Positions 1 to 11,930 of a DNA stretch of 64,000 nucleotides are shown here, in pieces (within the stretch, counting starts at the first letter, position 1; each line of letters begins with the position of its first letter). A model generated the notes under the pieces. The model had not been told where the DNA came from, did not search any database, and was given only the letters and a program-made list of their open reading frames with translations. The DNA comes from Engraulis encrasicolus (Eukaryota > Chordata > Actinopteri > Clupeiformes > Engraulidae). The stretch covers positions 46,768,222 to 46,832,221 of the forward strand of contig NC_085861.1 in NCBI RefSeq assembly GCF_034702125.1. Direction: 5' to 3'. Made by a program: the position numbers and the translations under genes.

Positions 1-1976
1 AGTACCCCTTTTTAGGCATTACTTAAGGGTTAGTTAAGCCTTATTTTACCATTAGTTAACCCTTAGTGAATCACGAGTTAATCATTATGTAAGTATTATT
101 TCTCATTTCCTAACTATTATCTACTGCCATTAGTAAATGGTTAGTGTGTGCTGATGTAACGGTTCGCTAAGCAAAGTTAAACCTTAGTTAATCCTTATTT
201 TTAACATTAATTGACCCTCAGTGAATCACGAGTAAGTCGTTATGTATGTGTTATTTCTCATTTCTTAACCATTAACTAATACTGGTAGTGAATGGTTAGT
301 GTGTGCTGATGTAACTACTCGCTAAACAAAATTAAGCATTAGTTAACCCTTAGTGAATCACGAGTCAGTCATTATGTATTTCTGTGAAATTATTAAGTAC
401 TGTTAATTAATCATTCGTCTATGGTGATTTAACTTTCTGATAAGCATTAGTAAACCATCATTAAAATGTCTGATAACCCACCTTTATTTATGAAAAAAAA
501 CATTGTCTCTTTGTTGTCTCCTACCACCTAACCATTAACAAGTACTATTAGGCATGTATGGTAACGGTTTGTAAACTCTTGCTTTAGCATCAGTGAAATC
601 TTATTTAGGCCTAACCCTTTTGTAATGGTTAGTGTGTGATGACTGGTAGCATGGCAAACAGTAGGCCTAGGCCTAAGTTGAGGCTCATGTGACTGCCCCT
701 CATGGATGTTTCTGGACGTTAACAAATGACTTGTTAAGCGTTGCTTATGCATTATCAAGGAATTACGAACCATTACTTAAGTATATCTGGGGAACTGATC
801 TAAAGTGAAAACCTTTCCATGCTTTCCAAAAACGTTAACAAATGACTTCTTAAGCATTGCTTATGCATTATCAAGGAGTTAAAACTCATTAAGTAAGTAT
901 ATCTGGGGAACTGATCTAAAGTGAAAACCTGTTATGGCTTTACAACACATTAACGAATGACTTGATAAGCATTGCTTATGCATTACCAAGAAGTTTCAAC
1001 GCATTACTAACGCATATCTGGGGAACCTTTTAAGTGAAAACATTTCCATGCTTTCCGAAACACTAACAAAGGACTTGGTAAGCATTGCTTATGCATTATC
1101 AAGGATTTATAACCCATCACTTAGCTATATCTGGGGAACTGTTCTAAAGTGAAAACCTTTCCATGCTTTCCGAAACGTTAACAAATGACTTGATAAGCAT
1201 TGCGTAAGCATTATCGAGAAGTTTCAACGCATTAATAACGCATATCTGGGGAACTTTTTCTGTGAAAATCTTTCCATGCCTACTTAAGTAGGCCAATATC
1301 TGGGGAACTTCTCTGAAGTGAAAACCTTTCCATGCTTTCCAAAACATTAACAAATGACTTGATAAGCATTGCTTATGCATTATCAAGGAGTTACAACTCA
1401 TTACTTAAGTATATCTGGGGAACTGATCTAAAGTGAAAAGCTTTCCATGCTTTACAAAACGTTAACAAATGATTTGTTAGGCATTGCTTATGCATTAACA
1501 AGAAGTTACAACTCACTACTTGCGCATATCTGGGGAACTTTTGAAGTGAAAACCTTTCCATGCTTTCCAAAACGTTAACAAATGACTTGTTAAGCATTGC
1601 TTATGCATTATCAAGGAGTTACAACTCATTACTTAAGTATATCTGGGGAACTGATCTAAAGTGAAAACCTTTCCATGCTTTACAAAACGTTAACAAATGA
1701 TTTGTTAGGCATTGCTTATGCATTAACAAGAAGTTACAACTCACTACTTCTGCATATCTGGGGAACTTTTAAAGTGAAAACCTTTCCATGCTTAACTTTG
1801 CTTAGCGAACCGTTATATCAGCACACACTAACCATTTACTAACGGTAGTAGATAATAGTTAGGAAATGAGAAATAATACTTACATAATGATTAACTTGTG
1901 ATTCACTAAGGGTTAACTAATGGTAAAATAAGGCTTAACTAACCCTTAAGTAATGCCTAAAAAGGGGTACTTATTA
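1..1976. mobile_element. DNA element with ~178-bp terminal inverted repeats, cut by window edge
   Basis: The first ~180 bases (starting AGTACCCCTTTTTAGGCATT) reappear in reverse complement at about 1794-1972 with only a handful of mismatches, so the block is bounded by long terminal inverted repeats. The left arm is itself duplicated: similar sequence recurs at about 181-345 and again from about 346. No transposase-like reading frame is present; the interior is mostly a satellite of ~115-bp units. Sequence continues past the right arm (TTATTATAAAGTGTTACC), so the true end may lie a few bases further out and the true left end is outside the window. Superfamily not assigned. Confidence 0.75.
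712..1792. repeat. Tandem satellite, ~115-bp unit, about 9-10 copies
   Basis: The landmark ATATCTGGGGAACT recurs at about 783, 898, 1013, 1129, 1244, 1297, 1412, 1528, 1643 and 1757, i.e. every ~115 bp with one shortened unit near 1250-1300. Each unit also carries CTTTCCATGCTTT, GTTAACAAATGACTTG and TTGCTTATGCATTA. Copies are contiguous with no unique spacers, and the array sits inside the TIR element of 1-1976. Short reading frames here are repeat artefacts. Confidence 0.85.
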
Positions 1977-3166
1977 TAAAGTGTTACCGCGACCTCTACA
2001 AAAAAGTGTATCATCTGGCTATTCAAGCATGGTATTGGGACTGAAATGGTTTGAGGATGCATGAATGCCGTCAACATTGGAAATCTGAATTACACCTAAA
2101 AGAAACATGCATGCCAACATGCACTCTGTGACTACTGAAGCAAATTATTATTCTCACAGGATTTCATTCAAATCTCACTCCAATTTTTTTAGATGCAGGC
2201 TCAAAATACACAAGTTCAGCGTAAAGAAAGGTTGAAAGCACACCGATGACCTCCCTTTTAATCCCTTTTCATTTCGAGACGATTCGGGCCAACACGGCCC
2301 CTTCTTTATCAGATTTTAATCTGGGGTGTGCTCACTTTTGTGGGTACATGTTCAAACATTAATGGTTGTATTTAGATTTTTTGCGAGTGAACAACAAATT
2401 TGTTGTATACATCTCGTTCTGTCGTTTACACATGTCATTAACAGTCACTAATCATTGTGTCAAAGTGAAATTTCTTTAATGTTGTCCTATGAAAAGATAT
2501 ACTGACAAATCTGCAAAAATGTGAGGGGTGTACTCACTAAAGTGACATACTGTATTTTTCAATAGTCCAGTCAAAAGTAACTCACACACCACTAATGCTG
2601 ATACAAGATTTCCACCCATTCACCTGCGGCCCGATTGCTCCACAAACATTCATCTGGAGCTTCAGCATATGCGTATAAGTCTGCAAAGAAGGTTTAAAAA
2701 AAAAAAAAGTCATTGCAGGTGATTGGGGAATGGGGAAACACTTGTCTAACATTTTTAATGAGGTGATACTACTCACAGATTCGAAAATAAAGTTGAAATA
2801 ACAGAATCAATGTCGATGAGTGAGTCCATATGAAGCAACTGTCGTGTTACTTATTTCCCTTCTGCACATTTACATTTCAGCTATGTCCCATCTCTGAAAA
2901 TCTTCTGAAAATGATGGCTTCTGCTGCATTTACTGTGAGTAAAGTAGTTCCTCATTAAATCATGTGCATTTTTTTTTTTGGATAAACTCACACCTTCACA
3001 GACCTACACATATGGCGTATAGCTCCAGATGAATGAGCAAGGTGAAACGCATTCATCCATCTTGCGAGAGTCAGGTTAAATACTACATTTTTTCTTAAAG
3101 AGATAGGCTACTCGTATTGCATTATTGGCAGATGCTTTGCAGCTCGTTGGCCACATGGGGTCATGA

Positions 3167-3168
<2 letters not shown>
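1977..3168. other. Non-coding stretch with one probable interspersed repeat
   Basis: No exon is recognised. About 2250-2560 looks like an interspersed element: similar GGGGTGTGCTCACTTTT and GGGGTGTACTCACTAAAG motifs lie near its two ends. A short poly-A tract sits at about 2696-2708. The rest is unremarkable AT-rich sequence. Confidence 0.4.

Positions 3169-3248
<80 letters not shown>
3169..3248. repeat. (GT)40 microsatellite
   Basis: Uninterrupted GT dinucleotide run, followed by a short GA-rich tract to about 3314. It yields spurious low-complexity frames on both strands. Confidence 0.97.
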
Positions 3249-3255
<7 letters not shown>

Positions 3256-3308
3256 TGTTTGAGTGTGTGAGAGAGATAGGGGGCGGGGGAGAGGGAGAGA
3301 GAGGAAGA

Positions 3309-6300
3309 GAGAGGGAATTTGTGAAAATCGTTCACTTCGTGACAAGTTTCTGATTTTTGGCAGGGTGTTAGGTATGGGTCTAAGGTTTCCAAAAATCATT
3401 GGAGGCAAGTTGGCGGCGCCCCCTATTGGCCGGTATCCATTACTTTCAAAATGGCCCCTGCTGAAAAGAAAACGGGTTGTATCCTACCTTATTATGGTCT
3501 GAAAATGTTCTAGGGTGCAGCTTATCCCATTTCACATTTCATTGGAGGCAAATTGGCTGCGCCCCCTATTGGCTGTTATTCATAAAATGCAAAATGGCCT
3601 TATTTTGCCTGATTTTTGCCTGAAATTGTTCTATAATTCAACATTTACAATCTATTTAATGAAATGGTTGTTATGCCAATACCATAGGCCTATTACCATT
3701 TGAAGCTCGTTTTCATGTCAAATGTGTGGCCATAGGCAGTTTTTTGCTTGAAAAATGGTGCACTGTTGAGAATTACCAGGGTATCACAGTCATTAACTGT
3801 AAAATCTCACCCCAAATTTCTAACTCAATGATTTACAGTGTTTTACAGCAATGTGCACAGTACACAACCATATTGTGCAGGTGTACAGTAAATTGCTGTA
3901 TTATTGTTGTTTTTGTTAATTTAGATCTTACTCGAACTTCCCAGTATTCCATTGTTCCTGTGTTTTAGGCAAGTTATTTTAGGCAGCTTGTTTGACACAC
4001 GTTCATTCTTCAATTACCTGTGATTGCCATCTATCATTGGTGTAGGATGGTGTACATGGCTCCTTAAATTTTTTAAATGCAACAACAAATATAGCATATT
4101 GCACATAGCCTACCTTTTGATAGACTATGCTATTTTTGTGAAATTGATGAAAGGGTGAATGATTGAAACCTGCAACACACTCCTGCTGGCAACAAGCAGC
4201 CCAATCCCAATAAATATTCAATATTAGTGCTTTGGTTTCCCTGAAACAGAGCTGGACTGACAGTATGGCATACCGGGCATTTTACCGGTGGGCCGACGCC
4301 TCTCGAGGGCCGAAATTTGTATTTATTTTATTTATTTTTTACAAAAGAGACCGGCAGCCCACGATGTCAAGCTGACGGCCCTCGGCCAGGACGGTTCCAA
4401 GGGGTGTCAGGGGGTGGCATTTGCCAGAAATATGATATGCCAGCCCAGGAGCCCCCTCAGATATAATAGACTCTAGCCCCGAAAAAAACGCGTAATAATG
4501 AACGAAATCGCAAATAGCGGTTCAACAAAACATCGTTTTTCCCCACACACACTTGAGTGTTGCAAATTATGTTTTGCTTTGAGAGCTAGCTTTTAGTGCT
4601 TGCTGTGTTACTTCATGCAGCTGAAGCAAGACTGACCAATGTCATTTTCGCAATCAACATGGGGCACCTATGTAAGTCACACCCTTCTTCTGGGACTGTA
4701 ACTAGCAACATTTTGAATGGAAGTTTGGCATGTGTACAGAGGCGCATCTTGTCACCAGGCTAGGCAGGCAGCCGTTTGGGGCCCCCAAGCTACTACATGG
4801 TGAAAAAACTATAATGGCGCCGATTTGTGTCAAATGTCCATTCTTTTGGGTTTTTGCTTGGGGCCCCCTCTGACATTAGAATCGCCTCTGCATGTGCTGT
4901 GGATTTCACATAAAATGATAGCAGTGAATTTTAAAAGTTTCAATTGGTGTCGTGAGACCGCTCATTTTCGGCAAGAAAGGTTATTTTAGTTTTTGTGCGA
5001 AACTGGGTAAAAGACTACAACTTGTGCCTCAAGTATTTGACATGAACCGCGGCTAAAGTGCCTGAACGTTAGACATGCGACTTCTGTTGTGTAGTCCAAA
5101 TAATTGCATATTTTTGCATGCACTTATCTCACAAATCGCTTGACCAATGAAGTCGACAAGCACATTGGTTATCAATAATTCTGAATTACAGCATATGCAC
5201 AGCATGTGATCTAGGGGGGAATGTAAAGCGGATCGGAAAACTGGTTTGATCCAGGGGGTCAGGATCAAAGAAACTCAACAGAAGAACAATCTCTCGGGGG
5301 GAAATGCATTGGTCACGGTGTAGTACGGGGGCGTTGCCTGAGGACACGAGTGGATGGAAAATTAACTCCCTTGCGCATGGTCATTGGTCAGTGGGTGCGA
5401 TGGATACAATTTTCATACTCCCTTGCACATGGTCAGTGGGGGCAACACCATGATGGATAATTTGTGGCCAATTAACGGCAGCTGTTGGTCAGCAGTAATT
5501 GCTGGGGGTAATTAAGGACAGCTGACAGACATTCACGCTGTCCTATGACCTGTTCCACAGTGAATAACATTTCCGTACTCCCCTCGCCATCATTTCGTAC
5601 TACGCTGTTATGACGTGAGTAAGCCCTCTTGTCTCAAGCCTCTTTGGTCAGGATTTGGGTGATTAGCTTTGGCGATTAGCAAGGGACTTCCTCGTCGCAA
5701 TTCCACCATCACTTCGCTCAAAGAGGTTGGACGCGATTAGTGTTGGGCACACATACCTGTACAGGTGTGTGGTTGGGCACCTCCATGCATCCAATGCCCG
5801 TCAATCGTAAGTCAGTCATTAACGTGGCACGTAATTGGCTGAGTAAACTGGTGGTGGAAACGACATCTTTGAAGCTGAAGCTTGGCTGAATTCACTAGCC
5901 TAGCATTTCCCATTGAAATGACTGGAGGCGGGACTTATTCACTCTCCAGTTCTTATACTACCTCCATGGTTTGATCAGTCCATTACAGCCCAGTCAAACT
6001 TGTTGACTTTCACAGCCTCATGAGCTGCCCAGAAGGGGCGGAGACTTAGATACCCCATAGTGGATCATGTTTTCTTTTGTATCCCACCTCAGAGTTAATA
6101 AATTAGAGCCAACCTGCGAAACTCCCATGAATGTCCATTGGTTAAACTCTCATCCATCTTTCTAACACAGCACTGCATCCCCTAAAATGTCATTAGAAGA
6201 GCAAAACAGCACTTCAAGAGAACAGTGTGATGGAATAGTTGCATGCTAATGACGAACCCAAGTGGGACCAGAAACTTGTCAAGAAGTGAACAATTCTTAT

Positions 6301-7229
6301 GAAAATTTCGCTATTCATGAAATCGTTGACTTCTGGAGAAGTTTCTGGTTTTTGTCAGAGTGTTTATGTATAAGGTTTTCAAAAATCAGTGGATACATAT
6401 CAGTGGAGACAAATGGCCTTATTTCACATTTTTTTGTCTGAAATTGTTAAGCTTATATAGTCTAATTTTTCTCATTTCATTCAATGAAATAGTTGTTATG
6501 GCAATTCTTTACTACTATTTTAAGGTCATTTTCATGTCATTTGTGTGGTCACTTTTTACTTAAATTATGCTGTTAAGAATGACTGTGGTGTCACAGTAAT
6601 TAACTGTAAAATTTCACAGCACATCACTGTCAATTATTTCAAGTTTACTGTGATGTGCACAGCACACAGGCACACTGTAAAGGAGTGTATTTTTTGTTTG
6701 TTCAGATATTACTGGGATTTCACAGTATTTTATTGTTCCTGTATTATGACTTGTATTTTAGTCATTATTTTAGGCGGCGCAATCAACACTTATTCATTCT
6801 TCAATTGCCTGTGATAGCCAGCTGCAATACCACACCTACAAATTCAGTCATTGGCCATTGGTTTCTGAACACAGCTTACCTTAATTTTGGTAATATGGCC
6901 AATTTTTAGAGCAAAAATTGACCATTACCAGGTATTTCTCAAGAAATTATCTTCAAATAGTAATATGGTGTTTACATAACAATCATTTTATTTAGTGAAA
7001 TGGGAAAAGCTGCACCCTACAACATTTTCAGACCATAATAAGGTAGGATACAACCCGTTTTCTTTTCAGCAGGGGCCATTTTGAAAGTAATGGATACCGG
7101 CCAATAGGGGGCGCCGCCAACTTGCCTCCAATGATTTTTGGAAACCTTACACCCATGCCTAACACCTTGCAAAAAATCAGAAACTTGTCACAAAGTGAAC
7201 AATTGTTATGAAAATCCACAAATTCCCTC
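3309..7229. mobile_element. ~3.9-kb block bounded by ~220-bp inverted repeats
   Basis: 3309-3528 (containing GGCGGCGCCCCCTATTGGCC) is present in reverse complement at 7010-7229. Inside, about 3590-3970 and 6410-6830 form a diverged direct repeat (shared motifs AATGGCCTTATTT, GAAATGGTTGTTATG-like and TTAACTGTAAAATTTCAC-like). The block could be one non-autonomous foldback-type element or two inverted copies of one repeat with unique DNA between them; the two cannot be told apart here. No transposase frame was seen. Confidence 0.6.
4737..4890. mobile_element. Small hAT-like MITE
   Basis: Short element starting CAGAGGCGCATCT and ending AGAATCGCCTCTG, so its ends are inverted repeats. Flanks CATGTGTA (4729-4736) and CATGTGCT (4891-4898) match at six of eight positions, consistent with a decayed 8-bp target duplication. 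There is no coding capacity. Confidence 0.6.
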
Positions 7230-7630
7230 CAGACTAGAAGAGAGAGGGAGAGAGAGGGTGATATGACATGAGATGTGAAGACTGTAAAAAATAGGATCGT
7301 ATAGGCTAACATTTGCCCATCAGCTTTGCCTGTTGACAGCTATTGTAGCCTCCTCACCTATAGAAAACTGCACATTGTTCTGCTTATGGTGAAATTGCTT
7401 CAAATTGGTGAAATTGCTTCAAAACTTCTTCTTTGAACAGGCAAAGATATTCTCATACAATAGGCAATGCTTTTCAGGTCCTGGAGCAAGTGTTACTTCA
7501 CAAGAACACCACAAGGGGTCACAGTGCGCATGTGAGAGGGATGAAGCAGGAGATTCAACAATTTCTTACAGGCTGCACTGAGTTTGGCTCGTGCACATTT
7601 TTACAGGGCAAACCATTGACCCTCAAACAC

Positions 7631-8228
7631 CTGTGTGAAGTTGGCACCCTATATGTTGAAAATCTGATTAAAAGCATTTTGGTTCGATTGTGCAGCAAAA
7701 AGTAGCATTTGTGCACAAACCCTCTTTAAGATATTTGCATTTTAAGAGGTTGGTGACCTTAGGTCACTCAGCACCCCATTAACCTCCAAATGACTCAAAA
7801 ATGGTTGGAATTGTTTGTGCTTCGTTTGTGCTTCGTTTGTGCACCAACTTTGATGTCGTATAACTCCTGAATGACTAAAGCTATGACTACGAAACTTTGT
7901 GACTTTTCCTAAAATGAAGTTGGCTACAGTGTGATACCAAAAGATTAGGTTTATCGTTTTTGTTGTTGCCATGGCAACGGTTTTCTGACAGGTACGCCTG
8001 ACCAAAAATCACTGATCTAAGTCTCATCATCATCACTTTTCATATTTTTTTTCATTTTCATTAGCATCAGACACCCTTGTGAACATTTGAAGTGGTCTGA
8101 AGCACATAATAACCAAAATTGATGTGCATTACCCAAGTAGATGGAAAATACATTAAGGTCACATTTTGGCCAATAAAATCAGGAAATGACGTCACAATGA
8201 TGTCAAAAGAGACCCCCCCCCACCCCCC

Positions 8229-8318
<90 letters not shown>

Positions 8319-10466
8319 CCCAGGAATGCCAAAAAAGCCCGGTTAACATCCAAGGGTTAACATCCAAATGACTTCAAAATGGTTGGAATCGTTTGTGCAT
8401 CATTTGTGCACGTTTGTGCAGGCAAAATTAAAGTTTGTGCACAAATCATTTTTATGCTATTTAACTTTTAATTTTTCGAAAGTAGGTCACTCAGCAGCCC
8501 GTCAACCTCCAGACTGATCCTCCATTGAGGCAGTCGGTTCATATGCAAAATAGGGAGGCGGACCACTTGGAGGGTCACAGGTAGCCTCAAAATGAATGGC
8601 AGTGACCCTCTTCACACTTCAAAAAAGTGGGACAAACAGATGACCACGAGCACTTGTAAAATCCACAGTCCCCCCCTCCATTTTTTAGTTATTTAACTTT
8701 TAATTTTGTGAAAGTAGGTCACTCAGCACCCCGATTTTCTTGTGCACAATATGTCATGCTTAATGATTATATGGATTTTCTACTTTTTTTGTATTATTGC
8801 CATGTTTCTTTATGGATGCTATACATAGAAATTATCTGGGCAGGAAAACAAACAGCACTTATAAGACAAAATGTCTGGTAACTATGAAGTGTTGAATCAT
8901 TTATTTGGACAAACGGCACAACAACGTGTGAACATGTGAAACCAACAATAAAACTGGCAGAACTGATCAGACTGTAACGGGTCTGGTATAAACAAGGCAG
9001 ACTAGAACATGAAACATTTTGTCTGGCAGTGCAAGATTCAAAACTGCAGGCTGTGGGTTGCTCCGAACCATTCAAGCTGCCTCTGCATGTTATGACCAAC
9101 AAAAGCAGCAGTAATTCAAACGTGTGGAGGACGGATTTGTGACGAACCTCAAATGGGAATATATTCCCTCAAATATTTCCCTCATTCAGGACTGTTTTAT
9201 TAGTTTTCTTGTTGAACAAAATTAATCTTTGGTGCAGATAACATGCGGTAAGATGACAGACTTGTAACAGGCCATTGTAACATTTTTGGCAAGGTCATCT
9301 GTGTATAGCCGGATCACACAGCACTCTCGATTAAAAGGTGCCAAACATAAACAAAAACTGTGTAAAATTGAAAGAAAAATGTCTGCACACTTAAATCCCC
9401 TTTGTGTTCTTTTTAATAGGCCAAGCTTTCGGTCTACTGACCTTCCTCAGGGCTCAGTTACAAATGGAACATACAAACACACATATCAATTAAGACTCAT
9501 TAGGTGTTCAGTGACACCTGCACTGGTTGTAGTCCAAATGTAGTGGGAGTTGTAGTTTTTCTCTTCTTCCTGGTTGTCATTCTTCCTCTACCTAAGGTAG
9601 CCAGGCATACATATTACATCAATGCACCAAACAGAGTTTGCATTTTTGGCAAGGTCATCATATTCCTCCCATCTACATGATCGCCGACAGAGGGCCACAT
9701 AATGCCCAACCATTTTTGAGTCATTTGGAGGTTGACGAGGTGCTGAGTGACCTACTTTCACAAAATTAAAAGTTAAATAACAAAAAAAAATGGGGGGGGG
9801 CTGTGGATTCTACAAGCGCTCGTGGACATCTGGATGTACCTATGTTTGTCCCACTTTTTTGTCATTTCCCTGAATTCACGAGGTAGGCTGTGAACTTTGA
9901 AGGAAGTTTCCCCAGACTCATTCACTGCCGACCCTCCGAGTGCTCCGCCTCCCTATTTTGCATATGAACTGACTGCCTCAATGGAGGATCGGTCTGGAGG
10001 TTGACGGGGTGCTGAGTGACCTACTTTCGAAAAATTAAAAGTTAAATAGCATAAAAACGATTTGTGCACAAACGTTATTTTTGCCTGCACAAACGTGCAC
10101 AAACGATGCACAAACGATTCCAACCATTTTGAAGTCATTTGGATGTTAATGGGGTGCTGAGTGACCTACTTCCAAAAAATTAAAAGTTAAATAACATAAA
10201 AACGGTTTGTGCACAAACATTAGTTTTGCACAAACGTGCACAAACGAAGCACAAACGATTCCAACCATTTTTGAGTCATTTGGAGGTTAATGGGGTGCTG
10301 AGTGACCTAAGGTCACCAACCTCTTAAAATGTAAATATCTTAAAGAGAGTTTGTGCACAAACGCTCATTTTGCTTGCACAATCGTGCACAAACGATGCAC
10401 AATCGAACCAAAATGCTTTTAATCAGATTTTCAACATACTGTATGGGGTGCCAACTTCACACAGGT
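7631..10466. mobile_element. ~2.8-kb foldback element with GTGCACAAACG motifs
   Basis: The left end, about 7631-7860 (CACCTGTGTGAAGTTGGC at the edge), is repeated in reverse complement at about 10230-10466. A further block, 8350-8730, pairs with about 9715-10135. Both arms repeat GTCACTCAGCACCCC and several TTTGTGCACAAAC motifs, so each arm also has internal repeats. A different retroposon-like fragment (about 9330-9600, with CCAAGCTTTCGGTCTACTGACC) lies in the loop. No transposase reading frame is visible. Confidence 0.65.
8230..8315. repeat. 86-nt poly-C homopolymer
   Basis: Uninterrupted C run preceded by a C-rich tract with two A interruptions (8212-8229). It lies inside the left arm of the foldback element. 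Its length in the assembly should be treated as approximate. The proline-rich frame across it is an artefact. Confidence 0.95.
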
Positions 10467-11576
10467 CCCTCAAACTGATGTGATACATTTGATTTGTAAA
10501 ATGGCCTTCTCCTTTAACAGTCACCAGTCAACGTTGACCATGTTGGAAACAAAGGTAGGCCTAGTTGAAAACAAATAGGCCTATGCAAACATGATTTTTT
10601 TGTCTTGTTGTAGCTATGTTATTAAATACAGTATTTCAAATCATGTTATGCTTTACCTACTTGCAGGGAACTGCTTTGATCATGAATCATCTTTGAAAAT
10701 CTGTGTTTTCATTTGATGAGAATCTGAATATAATGTGATGCCTGAATATAATGCCTCCATAGTAGAGAAGTCAACTTGATGGCGCTCATATGAATGACAA
10801 TGTTCTGATCTGAAAATGGAAGCTTATCAGTCAGGTGTCATAGTCGTATAATTGTATAGGTACAAGCAGGATGTTGGCTCTCGTCTTATCTTTGTCCTAT
10901 TTGTTTGGCCTCAAAATGCAAAACAGCTCAAAAGTGTAGACAATTGTAAAACCATATAGGCCTAAACAAAATAAAGCAGACACAACAAAAGGAATTGATT
11001 ATTATCATAATATTCATGTTTTTGTTGTTTGATCTCTATACACTATATGTGACTCACTAACATTGAAACAATACTGTTTGAAAACCTTTTATTAGTTAGT
11101 TATTCGTTATTACATTAGATGCTATTTGTTTTTGTTTTTGTTTGTTTTTCATAACTTCACATAACGTCTCAATTTATTTTCAGGTGTTTTGGGAGCTGCC
11201 AACCGCCTGGGGTTCAGGATCCGCCAACCAGGTCAGTCAGATAAGCATTAGGCTATTGGAGTCTTATAGCCTCTTACTGCAGATGAGCCCGTTATCGATC
11301 ATGATGATGAAAAACAAGTTATTTTTGGCAACTGACTTGGCTTTCACAGACCAAACATTAACTCTTTTATAGGTGCCGCATGTGGCCTATTAATGACAAA
11401 CCTGTTTGAGGGAAGCTGATAGCACCATAGCATAAATAAGTTTGAAGGTTTTGAGGCTGCATCATTCTTCACAGAGACACACCTGAATCCAGAGAGGATG
11501 AGACAGGCAAGGTAAAATGTAATACACGTCATCTAGATCTTTTTTTATCTTCTTCAAAAATACTGATGCATGTACA
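10467..11576. other. Non-coding stretch upstream of lectin A
   Basis: No recognised gene. AT-rich DNA with weak low-complexity TTTTTGTTTTTG tracts. A 5' untranslated exon of lectin A might lie here, because its coding exon is preceded by a splice acceptor, but none can be identified with confidence. Confidence 0.4.
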
Positions 11577-11812
11577 GTATGTATGTATGTATGTATGTAT
11601 GTATGTATGTATGTATGTATGTATGTATGTATGTATGTATGTATGTATGTATGTATGTATGTATGTATGTATGTATGTATGTATGTAGGCCTATGTATGT
11701 ATGTATGTATGTATGTATGTATGTATGTATGTATGTATGTATGTATGTATGTATGTGTGTATGTATGTGTGTGTGTGTATGTACAGTATGTATGTGTGTA
11801 TATGTATGTATA
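11577..11812. repeat. (TATG)n microsatellite
   Basis: Tetranucleotide repeat of about 45 units, interrupted once near 11688-11692 by GGCC-containing sequence and grading into TGTG/TATG from about 11757. It ends about 120 bp before the first coding exon of lectin A. Repetitive Tyr/Val/Cys/Met and His/Thr/Tyr/Ile frames across it are artefacts. Confidence 0.95.
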
Positions 11813-11930
11813 CATGTAGTGTTTGTAAGGAATCAACAAAAAGTTCATAATGACTAACCTTTAATGAGTCATATGGAGGAGTAGCGACTAACCTAATGAA
11901 AATGTGTGATTTCTTAACAGAATCAGCCAA

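Noticed and set aside
712..1792. CRISPR-like regular repeat array
   Set aside because: Units are ~115 bp, contiguous and without unique spacers; this is a satellite in a eukaryotic transposon.
3076..3502. His-Thr and Val-Cys repeat frames
   Set aside because: Translations of the GT/CA microsatellite; the same applies at 17779-18085, 23262-23483, 37216-37539, 49818-50302 and 60370-60632.
8119..8346. Proline-rich open frame
   Set aside because: Created by the poly-C run; no coding context on either side.
11462..11857. Tyr/Ile/His/Thr and Tyr/Val/Cys/Met repeat proteins
   Set aside because: Translations of the TATG microsatellite on the two strands.
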